This document shows positions 1 through 9,500 of a stretch of DNA of 64,000 nucleotides, piece after piece. The notes below the pieces were generated by a model. The model did no database searches. It saw only the letters and a program-made list of their open reading frames with translations, and had not been told where the DNA came from. The stretch comes from Arthrobacter woluwensis (GTDB lineage Bacteria > Actinomycetota > Actinomycetes > Actinomycetales > Micrococcaceae). Both the position numbers and the translations under genes were made by a program. The DNA lies in assembly GCF_900105345.1 (NCBI RefSeq), contig NZ_FNSN01000003.1:992001-1056000 (forward strand), written 5' to 3'. Position 1 is the first letter of the stretch. Each line of letters begins with the position of its first letter.

Positions 1-601
1 GGACGTACCAGTGGCGGCGCCAGGCGGTGACCCGGAAGGCGAAGACGAGGGCGGCGATCGTGAGGCCGGTTACCAGGTTGAACCAGCCGAGATGCCAGAC
101 GAGCGCGGTCAGCGCCGCGCCGCAGAAGGCCGGGAGCGCGTAGATCTCGCGGGCGTCGAAGAGCGCGGGCACTTCGTTGGCCGTGATGTCGCGCAGGACG
201 CCGCCGCCCACGGCCGTGGTGACTCCCAGCAGGATGGCCGCCACCGGGTTCGCGCCGAGGGAGATGGCCTTCAGCGTGCCGGAGATGCAGAACAGGGCTA
301 GCCCGCCGGCGTCGAACAGGGTGAGGAGGGAGGTGACACGCTGCACGCTGTTGAAGAAGATGTAGACGAGAGCGGCGGCCAGGATCGGCGGCACCAGGTA
401 GATGGGCTGGCCGAACGCGGAGGGCAGGTGCACGCCCAGGATGACGTCGCGGACCACACCGCCGCCGAGGCTCACGAGGCACGCGAGAAGGACCGAGCCC
501 ACGACGTCGAAGCGCTTGCGGGCCGCCAGCAGCGAGCCGGAGACGGCGAAGAAGAACACGCCCAGCAGGTCGAGGGCCAGGAGGCCGGTGTCAAAGGACA
601 T
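1..601 (-). CDS. TRIC-type (YadS/YicG-like) membrane channel protein, 3' end cut off
   Basis: The reverse strand from the ATG at 601 gives about 200 residues, nearly all hydrophobic helices, and runs off the window edge. Two related halves each carry a glycine-rich turn followed by Arg-Asp (GGGVVRD near residue 50 and GGGVLRD near residue 135). This is the duplicated three-helix signature of the trimeric intracellular cation channel family (formerly UPF0126). Family members are a little over 200 residues, so only a short C-terminal tail is missing. It probably forms a potassium-permeable channel in the cell membrane. It is divergent from the chelatase gene at 716, with 114 bp between them. 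Family assignment is firm; ion specificity is inferred. Confidence 0.85.
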   Translation of the reverse strand, partial: MSFDTGLLALDLLGVFFFAVSGSLLAARKRFDVVGSVLLACLVSLGGGVVRDVILGVHLPSAFGQPIYLVPPILAAALVYIFFNSVQRVTSLLTLFDAGGLALFCISGTLKAISLGANPVAAILLGVTTAVGGGVLRDITANEVPALFDAREIYALPAFCGAALTALVWHLGWFNLVTGLTIAALVFAFRVTAWRRHWYV

Positions 602-715
602 GGCCTTCCCTTCCGCTCTGTCCGTGCGCACATCAGGATTCCGGAATGGGTCGCCCGACATGCTTCGCAATCAAGGTTAAGGCACCGGGGGACCGCTCGC
701 GTTACGCTCCCAGTC

Positions 716-1414
716 ATGACTCACAGCCCTGTCCTCATCGCGTGCTCGCACGGAACCAGCAACGCCACCGGCGACGCCGAAGTGCGCGAGTTCCGACGAG
801 CCGTGTCCGCGCTCCGCCCCTCGCTGGACGTGCGCGAGGCCTACGTGGATGTCCAGGAGCCGGCCCTCCCCGACGTGGTGGCCGCCCTGCCTGAGGGCGA
901 GCCGGCCGTGATCGTGCCGGTGCTCCTGAGCGTCGGGTACCACGTGAAGGTGGACATCGCCCAGGCCCGGGACTCCCGGCCCCGGACGTCCGCGGCGGCG
1001 CCGCTCGGCCCGGATCCGGTGCTGGTGGACGTGCTGGAGGAACGCTTGAGGGAGGCCGGACTGGCGGACGACGACGCCGTCGTCCTGGCCGCCGCCGGCT
1101 CCTCGAACCCGGCGGCCTCCGCAGCCGTGGAGGAGGTCGCGGGGCAGCTCGCCGCCCGCCTCGGCAGGCCGGTGACCTGCGCCTACGGAAGTGCGGCAGA
1201 GCCGAAGGTGCCCCACGCGGTGGAGGCGGCCCGGGCGGCGGGGGCGCCGCGCGTCGTCGTCGCGTCCTATCTCCTGGCTCACGGCTGGTTCCATGACCAG
1301 CTCTTCAAGGCCGGGGCGGATCTGGTGACCGAGCCGCTGCTGCCGTCGGAGGCGCTGGCGGGACTCGTGCTGAAGCGCTTCGACGAGGCCGTCGCCGCCG
1401 CTCCCGGCGCGTGA
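716..1414 (+). CDS. Sirohydrochlorin chelatase (CbiX/SirB family)
   Basis: This 232-residue protein has two related chelatase half-domains. The first opens with a CSHGTS motif (His12) and has GYHVKVD (His76). The second has AAAGSSNP near residue 125 and AHGWFHD (His189, His193). Histidines at these places bind the metal in class II chelatases. The likely job is insertion of iron into sirohydrochlorin to make siroheme, the cofactor of the sulfite reductase encoded 75 bp downstream. The start is the ATG at 716, because similarity begins at the first residues. TACGCT at 703-708 lies 7 nt before that ATG and no ribosome site is visible, so the gene may be leaderless. Longer upstream starts are unlikely. 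Confidence 0.85.
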   Translation: MTHSPVLIACSHGTSNATGDAEVREFRRAVSALRPSLDVREAYVDVQEPALPDVVAALPEGEPAVIVPVLLSVGYHVKVDIAQARDSRPRTSAAAPLGPDPVLVDVLEERLREAGLADDDAVVLAAAGSSNPAASAAVEEVAGQLAARLGRPVTCAYGSAAEPKVPHAVEAARAAGAPRVVVASYLLAHGWFHDQLFKAGADLVTEPLLPSEALAGLVLKRFDEAVAAAPGA

Positions 1415-1453
1415 CGAAATATTGCCCCCCGTGTCGTCACATGTCCGGTGACC

Positions 1454-1483
1454 TTGGGAGGCCAAAGTGGCCCACCCTACATT
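1454..1483 (+). promoter_or_regulatory. Predicted leaderless promoter of the sulfite reductase gene
   Basis: A -35 like TTGGGA (1454-1459), an 18-bp spacer and a -10 TACATT (1478-1483) are followed by 6 nt and then the ATG at 1490. Transcription would begin at or next to the start codon. No purine-rich ribosome site lies before this ATG, which fits a leaderless mRNA and decides the start. Confidence 0.55.
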
Positions 1484-1489
1484 TTCTGT

Positions 1490-3238
1490 ATGACCGACAC
1501 AGCTCTAGCCGGAGCGAACCCCTCACCCGAAGCCCGTCCAGCACGCACGCCGCGCGCGGGCCGGCCGGCCGCCAAGCCGCACGGCCAGTGGAAGGTTGAC
1601 GGCACCACGCCGCTCAACCCGAATGAGGTGTGGAAGCAGGAGGACGGTGGGCTCAGCGTCCGCGAACGCATCGAGACCATCTACTCCAAGGGTGGCTTCG
1701 ATTCGATCGACGGCACCGATCTTCACGGCCGTTTCCGTTGGTGGGGCCTCTACACGCAGCGCAAGCCCGGGATCGACGGCGGCAAGACCGCCACGCTCGA
1801 GCCGCATGAGCTCGAGGACAAGTACTTCATGCTCCGCGTCCGGATCGACGGCGGGGCGCTCACCACGGAGCAGCTGCGGGTCATCGGGCAGATCTCCGTG
1901 GACTTCGCCCGAGGCTCCGCGGACATCACCGACCGCCAGAACATCCAGCTGCACTGGATCCAGGTGGAGGACGTGCCGGAGATCTGGCGCCGCCTCGAAG
2001 CGGTCGACCTCTCCACCACCGAGGCCTGCGGCGACGTGCCGCGTGTCATCCTCGGCTCGCCCGTGGCCGGCATCGCCAAGGACGAGATCATCGACCCGAC
2101 GCCGCTGATCCACGAGATCGCGGACAAGTTCATCGGCGATCCCGAGCTGGCGAACCTGCCGCGCAAGTACAAGACCGCCATCACGGGCCACCCGTCGCAG
2201 GACGTGGTGCACGAGATCAACGACTGCGCCTTCGTCGGCGTGGTGCACCCGGAGCTCGGCGTCGGCTACGACCTGTGGGTGGGCGGCGCGCTGTCGACGA
2301 ACCCCATGCTCGGCAAGCGCCTGGGCGCCTTCGTCACCCCGGAACAGGGCGCCGAAGTGTGGCATGGCGTCACGCAGATCTTCCGCGACTACGGCTACCG
2401 TCGCATGCGCACCAAGGCCCGACTGAAGTTCCTCCTGGCCGATTGGGGTCCGGAGAAGTTCCGGCAGATCCTCGAGGACGAGTACCTCGGCTACCGGCTG
2501 GCTGACGGCCCCGCCGCACCCAAGCCGCCGACCCCCGGTGACCACATCGGCGTTCACGAGCAGAAGGACGGACGCTTCTTCATCGGCGTCGCCCCCACGG
2601 TCGGCCGCCTGTCCGGTGAGAACCTGGTCCGCCTGGCCGATGTCCTGGAGGCCCACGGCTCGCAGCGTCTGCGCACCACCCCGCACCAGAAGCTCGTGGT
2701 GCTCGACGTCCCCGGCGACCAGGTGGAACCGCTCATCGCCGAACTCGACGCCCTGGGCCTCTCCGCCCGGCCGAGCGTCTTCCGGCGCGGCACCATCGCC
2801 TGCACCGGCATCGAATACTGCAAGCTGGCGATCGTCGAGACCAAGGTCACCGCGGCCACGGCCATCGCCGAACTGGAGCGCCGCCTCGCCGACCTGGTCG
2901 GGGCCGGCACCCTCCCCGATGCCCTGAGCCTGCACATCAACGGCTGCCCCAACTCCTGCGCCCGCATCCAGACCGCGGACATCGGGCTGAAGGGCATGAT
3001 GCTTCCCGTCGACGGCGGCGACCCGGCTCCCGGCTTCCAGGTGCACCTGGGCGGCGGGCTGGCGTCGACCTCCCGCGAGGAGGCAGGCCTCGGCCGTACC
3101 GTCCGTGGACTCAAGGTCTACGTGGCGGATCTGCCGGATTACGTGGAGCGCGTGGTCCGCCGCTTCGTCGCCGACCACGCCGAGGGCCAGAGCTTCGCCG
3201 AATGGGCGCACGCCGCGGACGAGGAGGCACTGCAATGA
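1490..3238 (+). CDS. Ferredoxin-dependent sulfite reductase (nitrite/sulfite reductase family)
   Basis: This 582-residue cytoplasmic enzyme reduces sulfite to sulfide with six electrons from ferredoxin. It has the duplicated ferredoxin-like and siroheme-binding halves of the family. The four cysteines that hold the [4Fe-4S] cluster and siroheme are visible as CTGIEYC (Cys438, Cys444) and NGCPNSC (Cys486, Cys490). An N-terminal Ala/Pro/Arg-rich tail of about 40 residues precedes the conserved region. The stop codon overlaps the cysH start (ATGA at 3235), so the two are translationally coupled. The family also includes assimilatory nitrite reductases. Context with cysH, cysD, cysN and a sirohydrochlorin chelatase favours sulfite. 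The ATG at 1490 is preferred over 1448 because of the promoter just upstream. Confidence 0.9.
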   Translation: MTDTALAGANPSPEARPARTPRAGRPAAKPHGQWKVDGTTPLNPNEVWKQEDGGLSVRERIETIYSKGGFDSIDGTDLHGRFRWWGLYTQRKPGIDGGKTATLEPHELEDKYFMLRVRIDGGALTTEQLRVIGQISVDFARGSADITDRQNIQLHWIQVEDVPEIWRRLEAVDLSTTEACGDVPRVILGSPVAGIAKDEIIDPTPLIHEIADKFIGDPELANLPRKYKTAITGHPSQDVVHEINDCAFVGVVHPELGVGYDLWVGGALSTNPMLGKRLGAFVTPEQGAEVWHGVTQIFRDYGYRRMRTKARLKFLLADWGPEKFRQILEDEYLGYRLADGPAAPKPPTPGDHIGVHEQKDGRFFIGVAPTVGRLSGENLVRLADVLEAHGSQRLRTTPHQKLVVLDVPGDQVEPLIAELDALGLSARPSVFRRGTIACTGIEYCKLAIVETKVTAATAIAELERRLADLVGAGTLPDALSLHINGCPNSCARIQTADIGLKGMMLPVDGGDPAPGFQVHLGGGLASTSREEAGLGRTVRGLKVYVADLPDYVERVVRRFVADHAEGQSFAEWAHAADEEALQ

Positions 3239-3963
3239 GCACGGACATCCGCACCGAGAGGGGCCTTCGCACTCCGGAGGAACTGAAGGCCCTCGCCGAG
3301 TCGGGCGCGGCCGAACTGGCCTGGGACGCCCCGGCCGAGGACGTCATCGCCTGGGTGAAGCGCAACTTCGCGACGCCGGCGGTCACCGTGGCGTGCTCCA
3401 TGGCCGACGCCGTGCTGCCGGCCCTCGTCGCCGAGCAGCTGCCCGGCGTCGACGTCCTCTTCCTCGACACCGGCTACCACTTCCCGGAGACGTACCAGAC
3501 CCGCGATCTGGTGGCCAAGACCCTTCGCGTGAACGTGGTGGACGTGCTGCCGGAGAACACCGTGGAGCAGCAGGACCGGCTGTTCGGCAAGGACCTCTTC
3601 GCCCGCGACGCCGCCTCCTGCTGCAACATGCGCAAGGTGGTGCCGCTGCGCCGCAACCTGGCCGGGTACGAGCTGTGGTTCACCGGCGTCCGCCGCGACG
3701 AGGCCCCCACCCGGACCAACACGCCGCTCGTGACCTGGGATGCGGCCAACGGCCTGGTCAAGGTCAACCCGGTGGCGCCATGGAGCTACGAGCAGCTCAT
3801 GGAGTACTCGGACGAGCACCTGCTCCCGTCCAACCCGCTCCTGACCCAGGGCTACCCGTCCATCGGCTGCCAGCCATGCACGAACAAGGTCGCGCCGGGG
3901 GCGGACCCGCGATCCGGCCGTTGGGCCGGATCCGACAAGACCGAATGCGGGCTCCACACGTGA
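3235..3963 (+). CDS. cysH: Adenylylsulfate (APS) reductase, thioredoxin-dependent
   Basis: This 242-residue PP-loop family enzyme reduces activated sulfate to sulfite using thioredoxin or a similar donor. The catalytic cysteine is in KTECGLHT at the C-terminus (Cys238). Two cysteine pairs, Cys129-Cys130 and Cys212/Cys215, are the ligands of a [4Fe-4S] cluster. Bacterial enzymes with this cluster generally use APS, while cluster-free CysH uses PAPS. No APS kinase gene (cysC) is visible and CysN has no kinase extension, which agrees with direct use of APS. Its ATG overlaps the TGA of the sulfite reductase gene. The protein ends four residues after the catalytic cysteine, as usual. Confidence 0.93.
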   Translation: MSTDIRTERGLRTPEELKALAESGAAELAWDAPAEDVIAWVKRNFATPAVTVACSMADAVLPALVAEQLPGVDVLFLDTGYHFPETYQTRDLVAKTLRVNVVDVLPENTVEQQDRLFGKDLFARDAASCCNMRKVVPLRRNLAGYELWFTGVRRDEAPTRTNTPLVTWDAANGLVKVNPVAPWSYEQLMEYSDEHLLPSNPLLTQGYPSIGCQPCTNKVAPGADPRSGRWAGSDKTECGLHT

Positions 3964-4174
3964 GCGGTCCTGCCTCTCGTCTCCGCAGTGCGGAGGACTT
4001 TCCACGCGGCTTAGACACACTCGCTCGTTCCTCGCTCGCGCGATGCGCCGTTTTCGAAAAGTCCTCTGCACCGCTCGCAGCTGGGCTCGGCTCGCGTGAT
4101 GGGTCGTCCGCAGGCGCCCTGTACGGATCTTTGCGAAGGATCCCCACCAACTTCCTGACCGAAATGAGCTCCTG
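3964..4174 (+). repeat. Intergenic imperfect inverted repeat between cysH and cysD
   Basis: The 211-bp gap holds two 19-nt arms, 3985-4003 and 4056-4074, that match at 16 of 19 positions when inverted. They are separated by a 52-nt loop rich in TCGCTCG. The core GAGGACTTT appears in both arms. No open frame in the gap looks real. The gap interrupts an otherwise tightly packed operon, so it may be an inserted palindromic repeat or an RNA hairpin that changes expression of cysDN relative to sir-cysH. No second copy was seen in this window. Confidence 0.5.
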
Positions 4175-5104
4175 ATGACCGAACTACTGGAAGAGGCTGC
4201 TGTGGCTGACAACCGGCTCGGCACGCTTGACGCCCTCGAGGCCGAGGCCATTCACATCATCCGTGAGGTCGTCGCCGAGTTCGAGCGGCCCGCGCTGCTG
4301 TTCTCCGGCGGCAAGGACTCCGTGGTCATGCTGCACCTGGCCACCAAGGCGTTTTGGCCGGGCAAGGTGCCGTTCCCGGTGCTGCACGTGGACACCGGGC
4401 ACAACTTCCCCGAGGTGATCGAGTTCCGCGACCGCACCGTGGAGCGCCTGGGCCTGAAGCTCGTGGTCGGCTCCGTGCAGGAGTTCATCGACCGCGGCGA
4501 GCTCCAGGAGCGCGCGGACGGCACCCGGAACCCGCTGCAGACCGTGCCGCTGCTGGACGCCATCCAGCGGAACAAATTCGACGCCGTCTTCGGCGGCGGC
4601 CGTCGCGATGAGGACAAGGCCCGCGCCAAGGAGCGCATCCTGTCCCTGCGGGACGAGTTCGGGCAGTGGGATCCGCGCAATCAGCGGCCCGAGCTGTGGA
4701 ACCTCTACAACGGCCGCTACACGGTGGGCCAGCACGTGCGGGCTTTCCCGATCAGCAACTGGACCGAGCTCGACATCTGGCGCTACATCGAGCGCGAGAA
4801 CATCGAGCTGCCGGGCCTCTACTACGCCCACGAGCGGGAGGTCTTCGCCCGGGATGGGATGTGGCGTGCCGTGGGCGAGGTGTCCCAGCCGGCGCCGCAT
4901 GAGGAGGTCATCACCAAGCTCGTGCGCTACCGCACGGTGGGTGACATGTCCTGCACCGGCGCCGTGGAGAGCGACGCCGCGGACGTGGCCGCCGTCGTCG
5001 TCGAGGTGGCTGCGTCGACCCTGACCGAGCGTGGCGCGACCCGCGCCGATGACCGCATCTCCGAGGCGGCCATGGAAGACCGTAAGAAGGACGGGTATTT
5101 CTGA
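4175..5104 (+). CDS. cysD: Sulfate adenylyltransferase subunit 2
   Basis: This 309-residue protein is the catalytic ATP-pyrophosphatase subunit of ATP sulfurylase. It forms APS from ATP and sulfate together with the GTPase CysN. The PP-loop SGGKDS sits at residues 44-49, followed by the HVDTGHNFPE block and FGGGRRDEDKAR further on, all standard for CysD. The C-terminus ends with the conserved run before DGYF. The gene is separated from cysH by 211 bp, and its stop codon overlaps the cysN start (TGATG at 5102-5106). The ATG at 4175 is chosen; a short, poorly conserved N-terminal stretch before residue 14 makes a slightly later start possible. Confidence 0.93.
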   Translation: MTELLEEAAVADNRLGTLDALEAEAIHIIREVVAEFERPALLFSGGKDSVVMLHLATKAFWPGKVPFPVLHVDTGHNFPEVIEFRDRTVERLGLKLVVGSVQEFIDRGELQERADGTRNPLQTVPLLDAIQRNKFDAVFGGGRRDEDKARAKERILSLRDEFGQWDPRNQRPELWNLYNGRYTVGQHVRAFPISNWTELDIWRYIERENIELPGLYYAHEREVFARDGMWRAVGEVSQPAPHEEVITKLVRYRTVGDMSCTGAVESDAADVAAVVVEVAASTLTERGATRADDRISEAAMEDRKKDGYF

Positions 5105-6501
5105 TGAGCACCGCACTCGCGTCCAGCACGCTGTTCCGTTTCGCGACGGCCGGCAGCGTCGACGACGGCAAGTCCACCCTGGTGGGCCGGCTCCTGCACG
5201 ACTCCAAGGCGATTCTGGCCGACACGCTTGACGCCGTCGCCCGCACGAGCGCGGACCGCGGCTTCGGCGGGGAGAAGGGCGGCCTGGACCTGGCGCTGCT
5301 GACCGACGGCCTGCGGGCCGAGCGGGAGCAGGGCATCACGATCGATGTCGCCTACCGCTACTTCGCCACGGACCGCCGCAGCTTCATCCTGGCCGACTGC
5401 CCCGGGCACGTGCAGTACACCAAGAACACGGTGACGGGCGCGTCCACGGCGGACGCGGTGGTCGTGCTGATCGACGCCCGCAAGGGTGTCCTCGAACAGA
5501 CCCGCCGGCATCTGTCCGTCCTCCACCTGCTGCGCGTCCCGCACGTGATCGTCGCCGTGAACAAGGTGGACCTGGTCGACTTCTCCGAGCCCGTGTTCCG
5601 GGAGATCGAGGCGGACATCCGCAGGGTCTCGCAGGAGCTGGGGATCGGCGCCGCCCAGGCCGGTGGAACGGCGGATCACGCCGACGTCCGGGTCATCCCG
5701 GTGTCCGCCCTCGACGGTGACAACGTCGTGGACCGTTCCCCGCGCATGCCCTGGTACGACGGCCCGTCGCTGCTGGAGGTCCTCGAGACCCTGCCCGCCG
5801 CGGATGAGCTGGAGGACGAGCACGAGGCGTTCCGCTTCCCCGTGCAGCTCGCGATCCGTCCGCAGGGCGCCCTGGCGCCGGACGCCGTCGCGCGTGGCCT
5901 GGACGTCGAGGAGTACCGCGACTACCGCGCCTACGCGGGCCAGGTGGCCGAGGGCACGGTAATGGTCGGCGACCCGGTGGTCGTCCTGTCGCCTGGCCAT
6001 GAGCCGCGCACGACGACGGTCACCGGCATCGACTTCGCCGGCACCTCCCTGGACACGGCCTTCGCCCCGCAATCGGTGGCGCTGCGCCTCGCCGACGAGA
6101 TCGACATCGCCCGAGGTGACACGATCGCCGCAGCGGGCACCATGGGGGAGAGTTCCGCAGATCTGTACGGTTCCGTGGCATGGCTGTCCTCCAAGCCGCT
6201 GCGCGAAGGCGCCCGGGTGTTCGTCAAGCACGGCACGCAGACCGTGAAGGCGATCGTCCGCTCGGTCTCCGGCAAGCTGGACCTGGACACGTTTGAGGTG
6301 CAGCCCGCCTCCGACCTGGAGCTCAACGACATCGGCGAGGTCCAGATCCGTCTGGCCGCGCCCCTGCCGCTGGAGCCGTACGCCAAGCACCGCCGCACGG
6401 GCGCGTTCCTGGTGATCGATCCCGCCGATGGCAACACCCTCGCCGCGGGCATGGTCAAGGAGCACCCGGGCGACTCCGAGGACGAGCGGTACTGGATCTA
6501 G
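5104..6501 (+). CDS. cysN: Sulfate adenylyltransferase subunit 1 (GTPase)
   Basis: This 465-residue translation-factor-like GTPase couples GTP hydrolysis to APS formation by CysD. The G1 loop GSVDDGKST is at residues 17-25, G3 DCPGH at 98-102 and G4 NKVD at 153-156. Beta-barrel domains follow. The length matches CysN alone. Fused CysNC proteins carry an extra APS kinase domain of about 170-200 residues, and none is present here. The gene is the last of the run and is followed 29 bp later by a strong hairpin terminator. The start overlaps the cysD stop, implying coupled translation and a fixed subunit ratio. Confidence 0.93.
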   Translation: MSTALASSTLFRFATAGSVDDGKSTLVGRLLHDSKAILADTLDAVARTSADRGFGGEKGGLDLALLTDGLRAEREQGITIDVAYRYFATDRRSFILADCPGHVQYTKNTVTGASTADAVVVLIDARKGVLEQTRRHLSVLHLLRVPHVIVAVNKVDLVDFSEPVFREIEADIRRVSQELGIGAAQAGGTADHADVRVIPVSALDGDNVVDRSPRMPWYDGPSLLEVLETLPAADELEDEHEAFRFPVQLAIRPQGALAPDAVARGLDVEEYRDYRAYAGQVAEGTVMVGDPVVVLSPGHEPRTTTVTGIDFAGTSLDTAFAPQSVALRLADEIDIARGDTIAAAGTMGESSADLYGSVAWLSSKPLREGARVFVKHGTQTVKAIVRSVSGKLDLDTFEVQPASDLELNDIGEVQIRLAAPLPLEPYAKHRRTGAFLVIDPADGNTLAAGMVKEHPGDSEDERYWI

Positions 6502-6530
6502 CCCCGCTCCTTTTCCCGGCTCGCGAGGGA

Positions 6531-6573
6531 ACAGCTGAGGCCCCTTCCCGGTGTGGGAAGGGGCCTCAGCTGT
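6531..6573. terminator. Perfect 19-bp hairpin between convergent cysN and the GH31 gene
   Basis: Arms 6531-6549 and 6555-6573 are perfectly complementary around a 5-nt loop. There is no long T tract on either side. The position between the ends of two converging genes suggests it works in both directions. Confidence 0.8.
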
Positions 6574-6598
6574 CACTTCGCGGAGCCGGGTTCCAGCG

Positions 6599-9500
6599 CT
6601 AGGGGGCGCACTGGAACTTCGCGTCGCCCCACACCCCGTGGGCGCCGTTGATGGAGCCGGAGGGCTTCACCACCAGGTCGAGGTAGTTCACACCCCGCAG
6701 GTCCACGTCCACGCTCTCCGGTGCGAAGCCGGGCACGTAGGTCCGCGAGGTGTAGGCGGTGGCGCCATCGGCGTTGACGGAGAAGATGATGTTCCCCGCG
6801 AACCCCTTCTCCAGGCCGACCTGGGAGGTGAACCGCGTGCACTTCCCGCCCAGGTAGTAGGTGATCCGGGATTCCGCATGGACCCCGAGACCCTTGGTGT
6901 AGCTGGGGCTCGTGCCCGTGGCGGGATCCGTGTAGTTCAGCGCGAGCGGCAGGTCCGGCGAGGTCGCCGTGTCCTTGTTCGCCACATCCTTGCCGATCAC
7001 GCCATAGCCGTTGACGGCCTGGACCCACTCGACGTCGGACGCATACACGGTGCCGTGCGGCACGGCGGGCAGCGGCTGGGTGGTCACCTGCCAGTCGAAG
7101 AACTTCACCCGCGTGTCGGTCGGAAGCACGACGGCGGCCAGCTCCTTGGCCGGGTTCAGCCGGACCATGTTGGCGAAGGCCTGGTACTTGTACTGCGTGT
7201 ACTCCGGGGACGCGCCGTTGGCGTTGTTGCGGCCCTGTTCGGACACCGCCACCACGCCGCCGCCCAGTTCCTTGGGCTGCAGCCAGTTGGGGAAGAAGAT
7301 CCCCTGCTGTTCGGTGCTGCCGTCCGTGTACCGCAGGGTCAGGACCGGGGTGGTCCCGCCGCCGACCGCCGCGGAACCGAGCACCGCCAGGTGCGTGCCC
7401 TCGCCGCTGACCGCGATGGTCTGGCCGTCGAGTGCTGTGGCGTTGGGGACGTCGGGCCCGACGCTCGGCCAGGTGAAGTCCACCTCGCGGGGCGTCCCGG
7501 CGTAGACCGGGACCTTCCCGCCGGGCTTCACCCCTCCGGCCGGGACCGTCGCCTGGGCGAGCTGCTCCGCGGAGAAACTCGCCCCGCCGCCGTCGAAGTT
7601 CCCGGCGCTCTTGTTCGCCACCGTGGTGACCGCGACGTTGTTGAACGCGGCCTGCAGGGATCCGTAGGCGACGTAGATCGAGTTGCCGCCGCGCACAGTC
7701 TGCGCGCTGCCGTCACGCGCCGTGTACGACGCCGTCGCCGCCAGCTGCTGCGACCCGGCGGCCGCGCTCGGGCCGGGGCTCACCGTGAAGCTCGCGGTCA
7801 CGGACTGCCCCGCCTTGACCTCGGACGCGGTCGCGCCGGAAGAGGAGACGAGGGTCCACCCGGCCGGGAGTGCGGGCGCGATCTTCACGCCCGTCTTGCT
7901 CCAGGTCCCGGTGTTCACGAACTGCGCGGTGAAGGTCGTCTGCTTGCCCTGGAAGACCTCCTTCTCGACGCCGACCCGCAGTTCCGCGGCCTGTGCCTCC
8001 TGGGTCTTCCCGGCCATCGGCCCGGCGTTCTTCAGCTGGACCGTGGCGCTCGCCGACGACGCCAGGGGAGCGGTCTTGACCCGCACCACCGAGGTGGCGG
8101 CGTCGTAGAACCAGCCCTGGGCGGCGGCGTCCAGCGCGGCCTGTCCGGAGACCCGGGGGAGGACCGTGGAACCGGTCTTCACCTGCTGCGGCGCCGTGCC
8201 CACGTGGGCGTTGATCAGGTACGGTCGGGCGGCGGCCATCCCGGTGTAGGAGCCCTGGCGTGCGCCGACGGTGACGTTGACGGTGCCCGTGCCGAAGTCC
8301 GGGGCGTCCACGGTGAAGGTCTGCCGTGCCGACTTGCCGTTCTTGTAGTCGCGCGTGACCTTGTCGTCCTCGTACAGGGTGAAGGAGGACTTGCCCTTGG
8401 CGAAGGCCTCCACCGTGACCGCCGAGTCCTCGGGGACGAGCGAGGCGTTGCGCGCCACCTTGCCCTGCGGGATCACGGCCCCGACACGGACGAAGAGCGG
8501 CAGCCGGTCGAGCGGTGCGTCGTAGCCGTTGAGGATCTGGCCGCCGTCGTAGACCTTACCGGTCCAGTAGTCCGCCCACTGCTGACCGGCGGGCAGCTGG
8601 ATGCCGTTCCGCACGGTGCTCTGGGTGTAGACCGGGGCCACGAGGAAGTCCGAACCGAGCATGAACTGCTGGTTCGCCTCGGCGGAGTAGGACGCGGCCT
8701 GGTCCGGGAACTCGAGCGCCATGGAGCGCATCATCGGAACGCCCGTGGAGTGCGAGTCCTGGGCCAGGGTGTAGAGGAACGGCATGAGCTGCTGGCGCAG
8801 CTGGAGGTACTTGCGGTTGATCGCGGTGGCGTCGTCGCCGTAGAGCCAGGGGCGCTTGTCCGTCGGGGCCCAGCCGGACATCGAGTAGAGGGCCGGTGCG
8901 AAGGCCTTCCACTGCAGATCTCGGACGTAGGACTCCTTGGAGCCGCCGAAGATCCCGTCGACGTCACCGGTGGTGAACGCCAGGCCCGAGTTGCCCGCGC
9001 CCGTGAGGGCCGGGACCTGCCAGCGGATCGCGTCGAGGTTGCCGCTGTGGTCGCCGGTCCACTGCATGCCGCAGCGCTGGGAACCGGCCCAGCCTTCGAC
9101 CATGAGCGCGGTGCCGCGGGCGGAGGAGTTGTCCTCGATGCCCTGGTGGGCTGACTCGCAGCCCGTGAGCGCCTGGCGGTAGCCGGAGCCGACCCACGCG
9201 ACGTCGAGCTTCCGGAGCCGCACGCCGGCCTGACCCACCTCGTAGGCCTGGTTGGTCAGGGAGCGCTGCGTCCAGAGGCCCACCTTGAGCTGGGTCTCGT
9301 CCTGGATGCTCTTCACCGTCTCCGGCAGTTGCTGGTACTCGCAGCCGTAGCCGTCGTTGACGAGCATCCAGCCGGCGGGCATGTCGTGGGCGACGAACTG
9401 CCGTGCCGTCTTGATGGCGTCCGGCGTGCGCTGTTTGGCGCCGTCGGGGTCGCCGTAACCCGAGGAGGAGTAGCCCGGGTTGGAGCGGTTGTAGCAGTCG

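Noticed and set aside
1415-1489. Riboswitch or leader RNA before the sulfite reductase gene
   Set aside because: The gap is 75 bp and the predicted promoter leaves no leader, so there is no room for an aptamer.
1523-3235. Open frame of 570 codons on the - strand
   Set aside because: It is antisense to the sulfite reductase gene and shows no domain. The sense protein has all cluster and siroheme cysteines.
5104-6501. CysNC fusion (ATP sulfurylase plus APS kinase)
   Set aside because: The protein stops at 465 residues, right after the translation-factor domains, and a terminator follows. No kinase P-loop is present.
6551-9154. Open frame of 867 codons on the + strand
   Set aside because: It is antisense to the GH31 gene, whose domains and active-site residues are clear. 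The high-GC third-position bias opens antisense frames, and the translated product has no recognisable domain.
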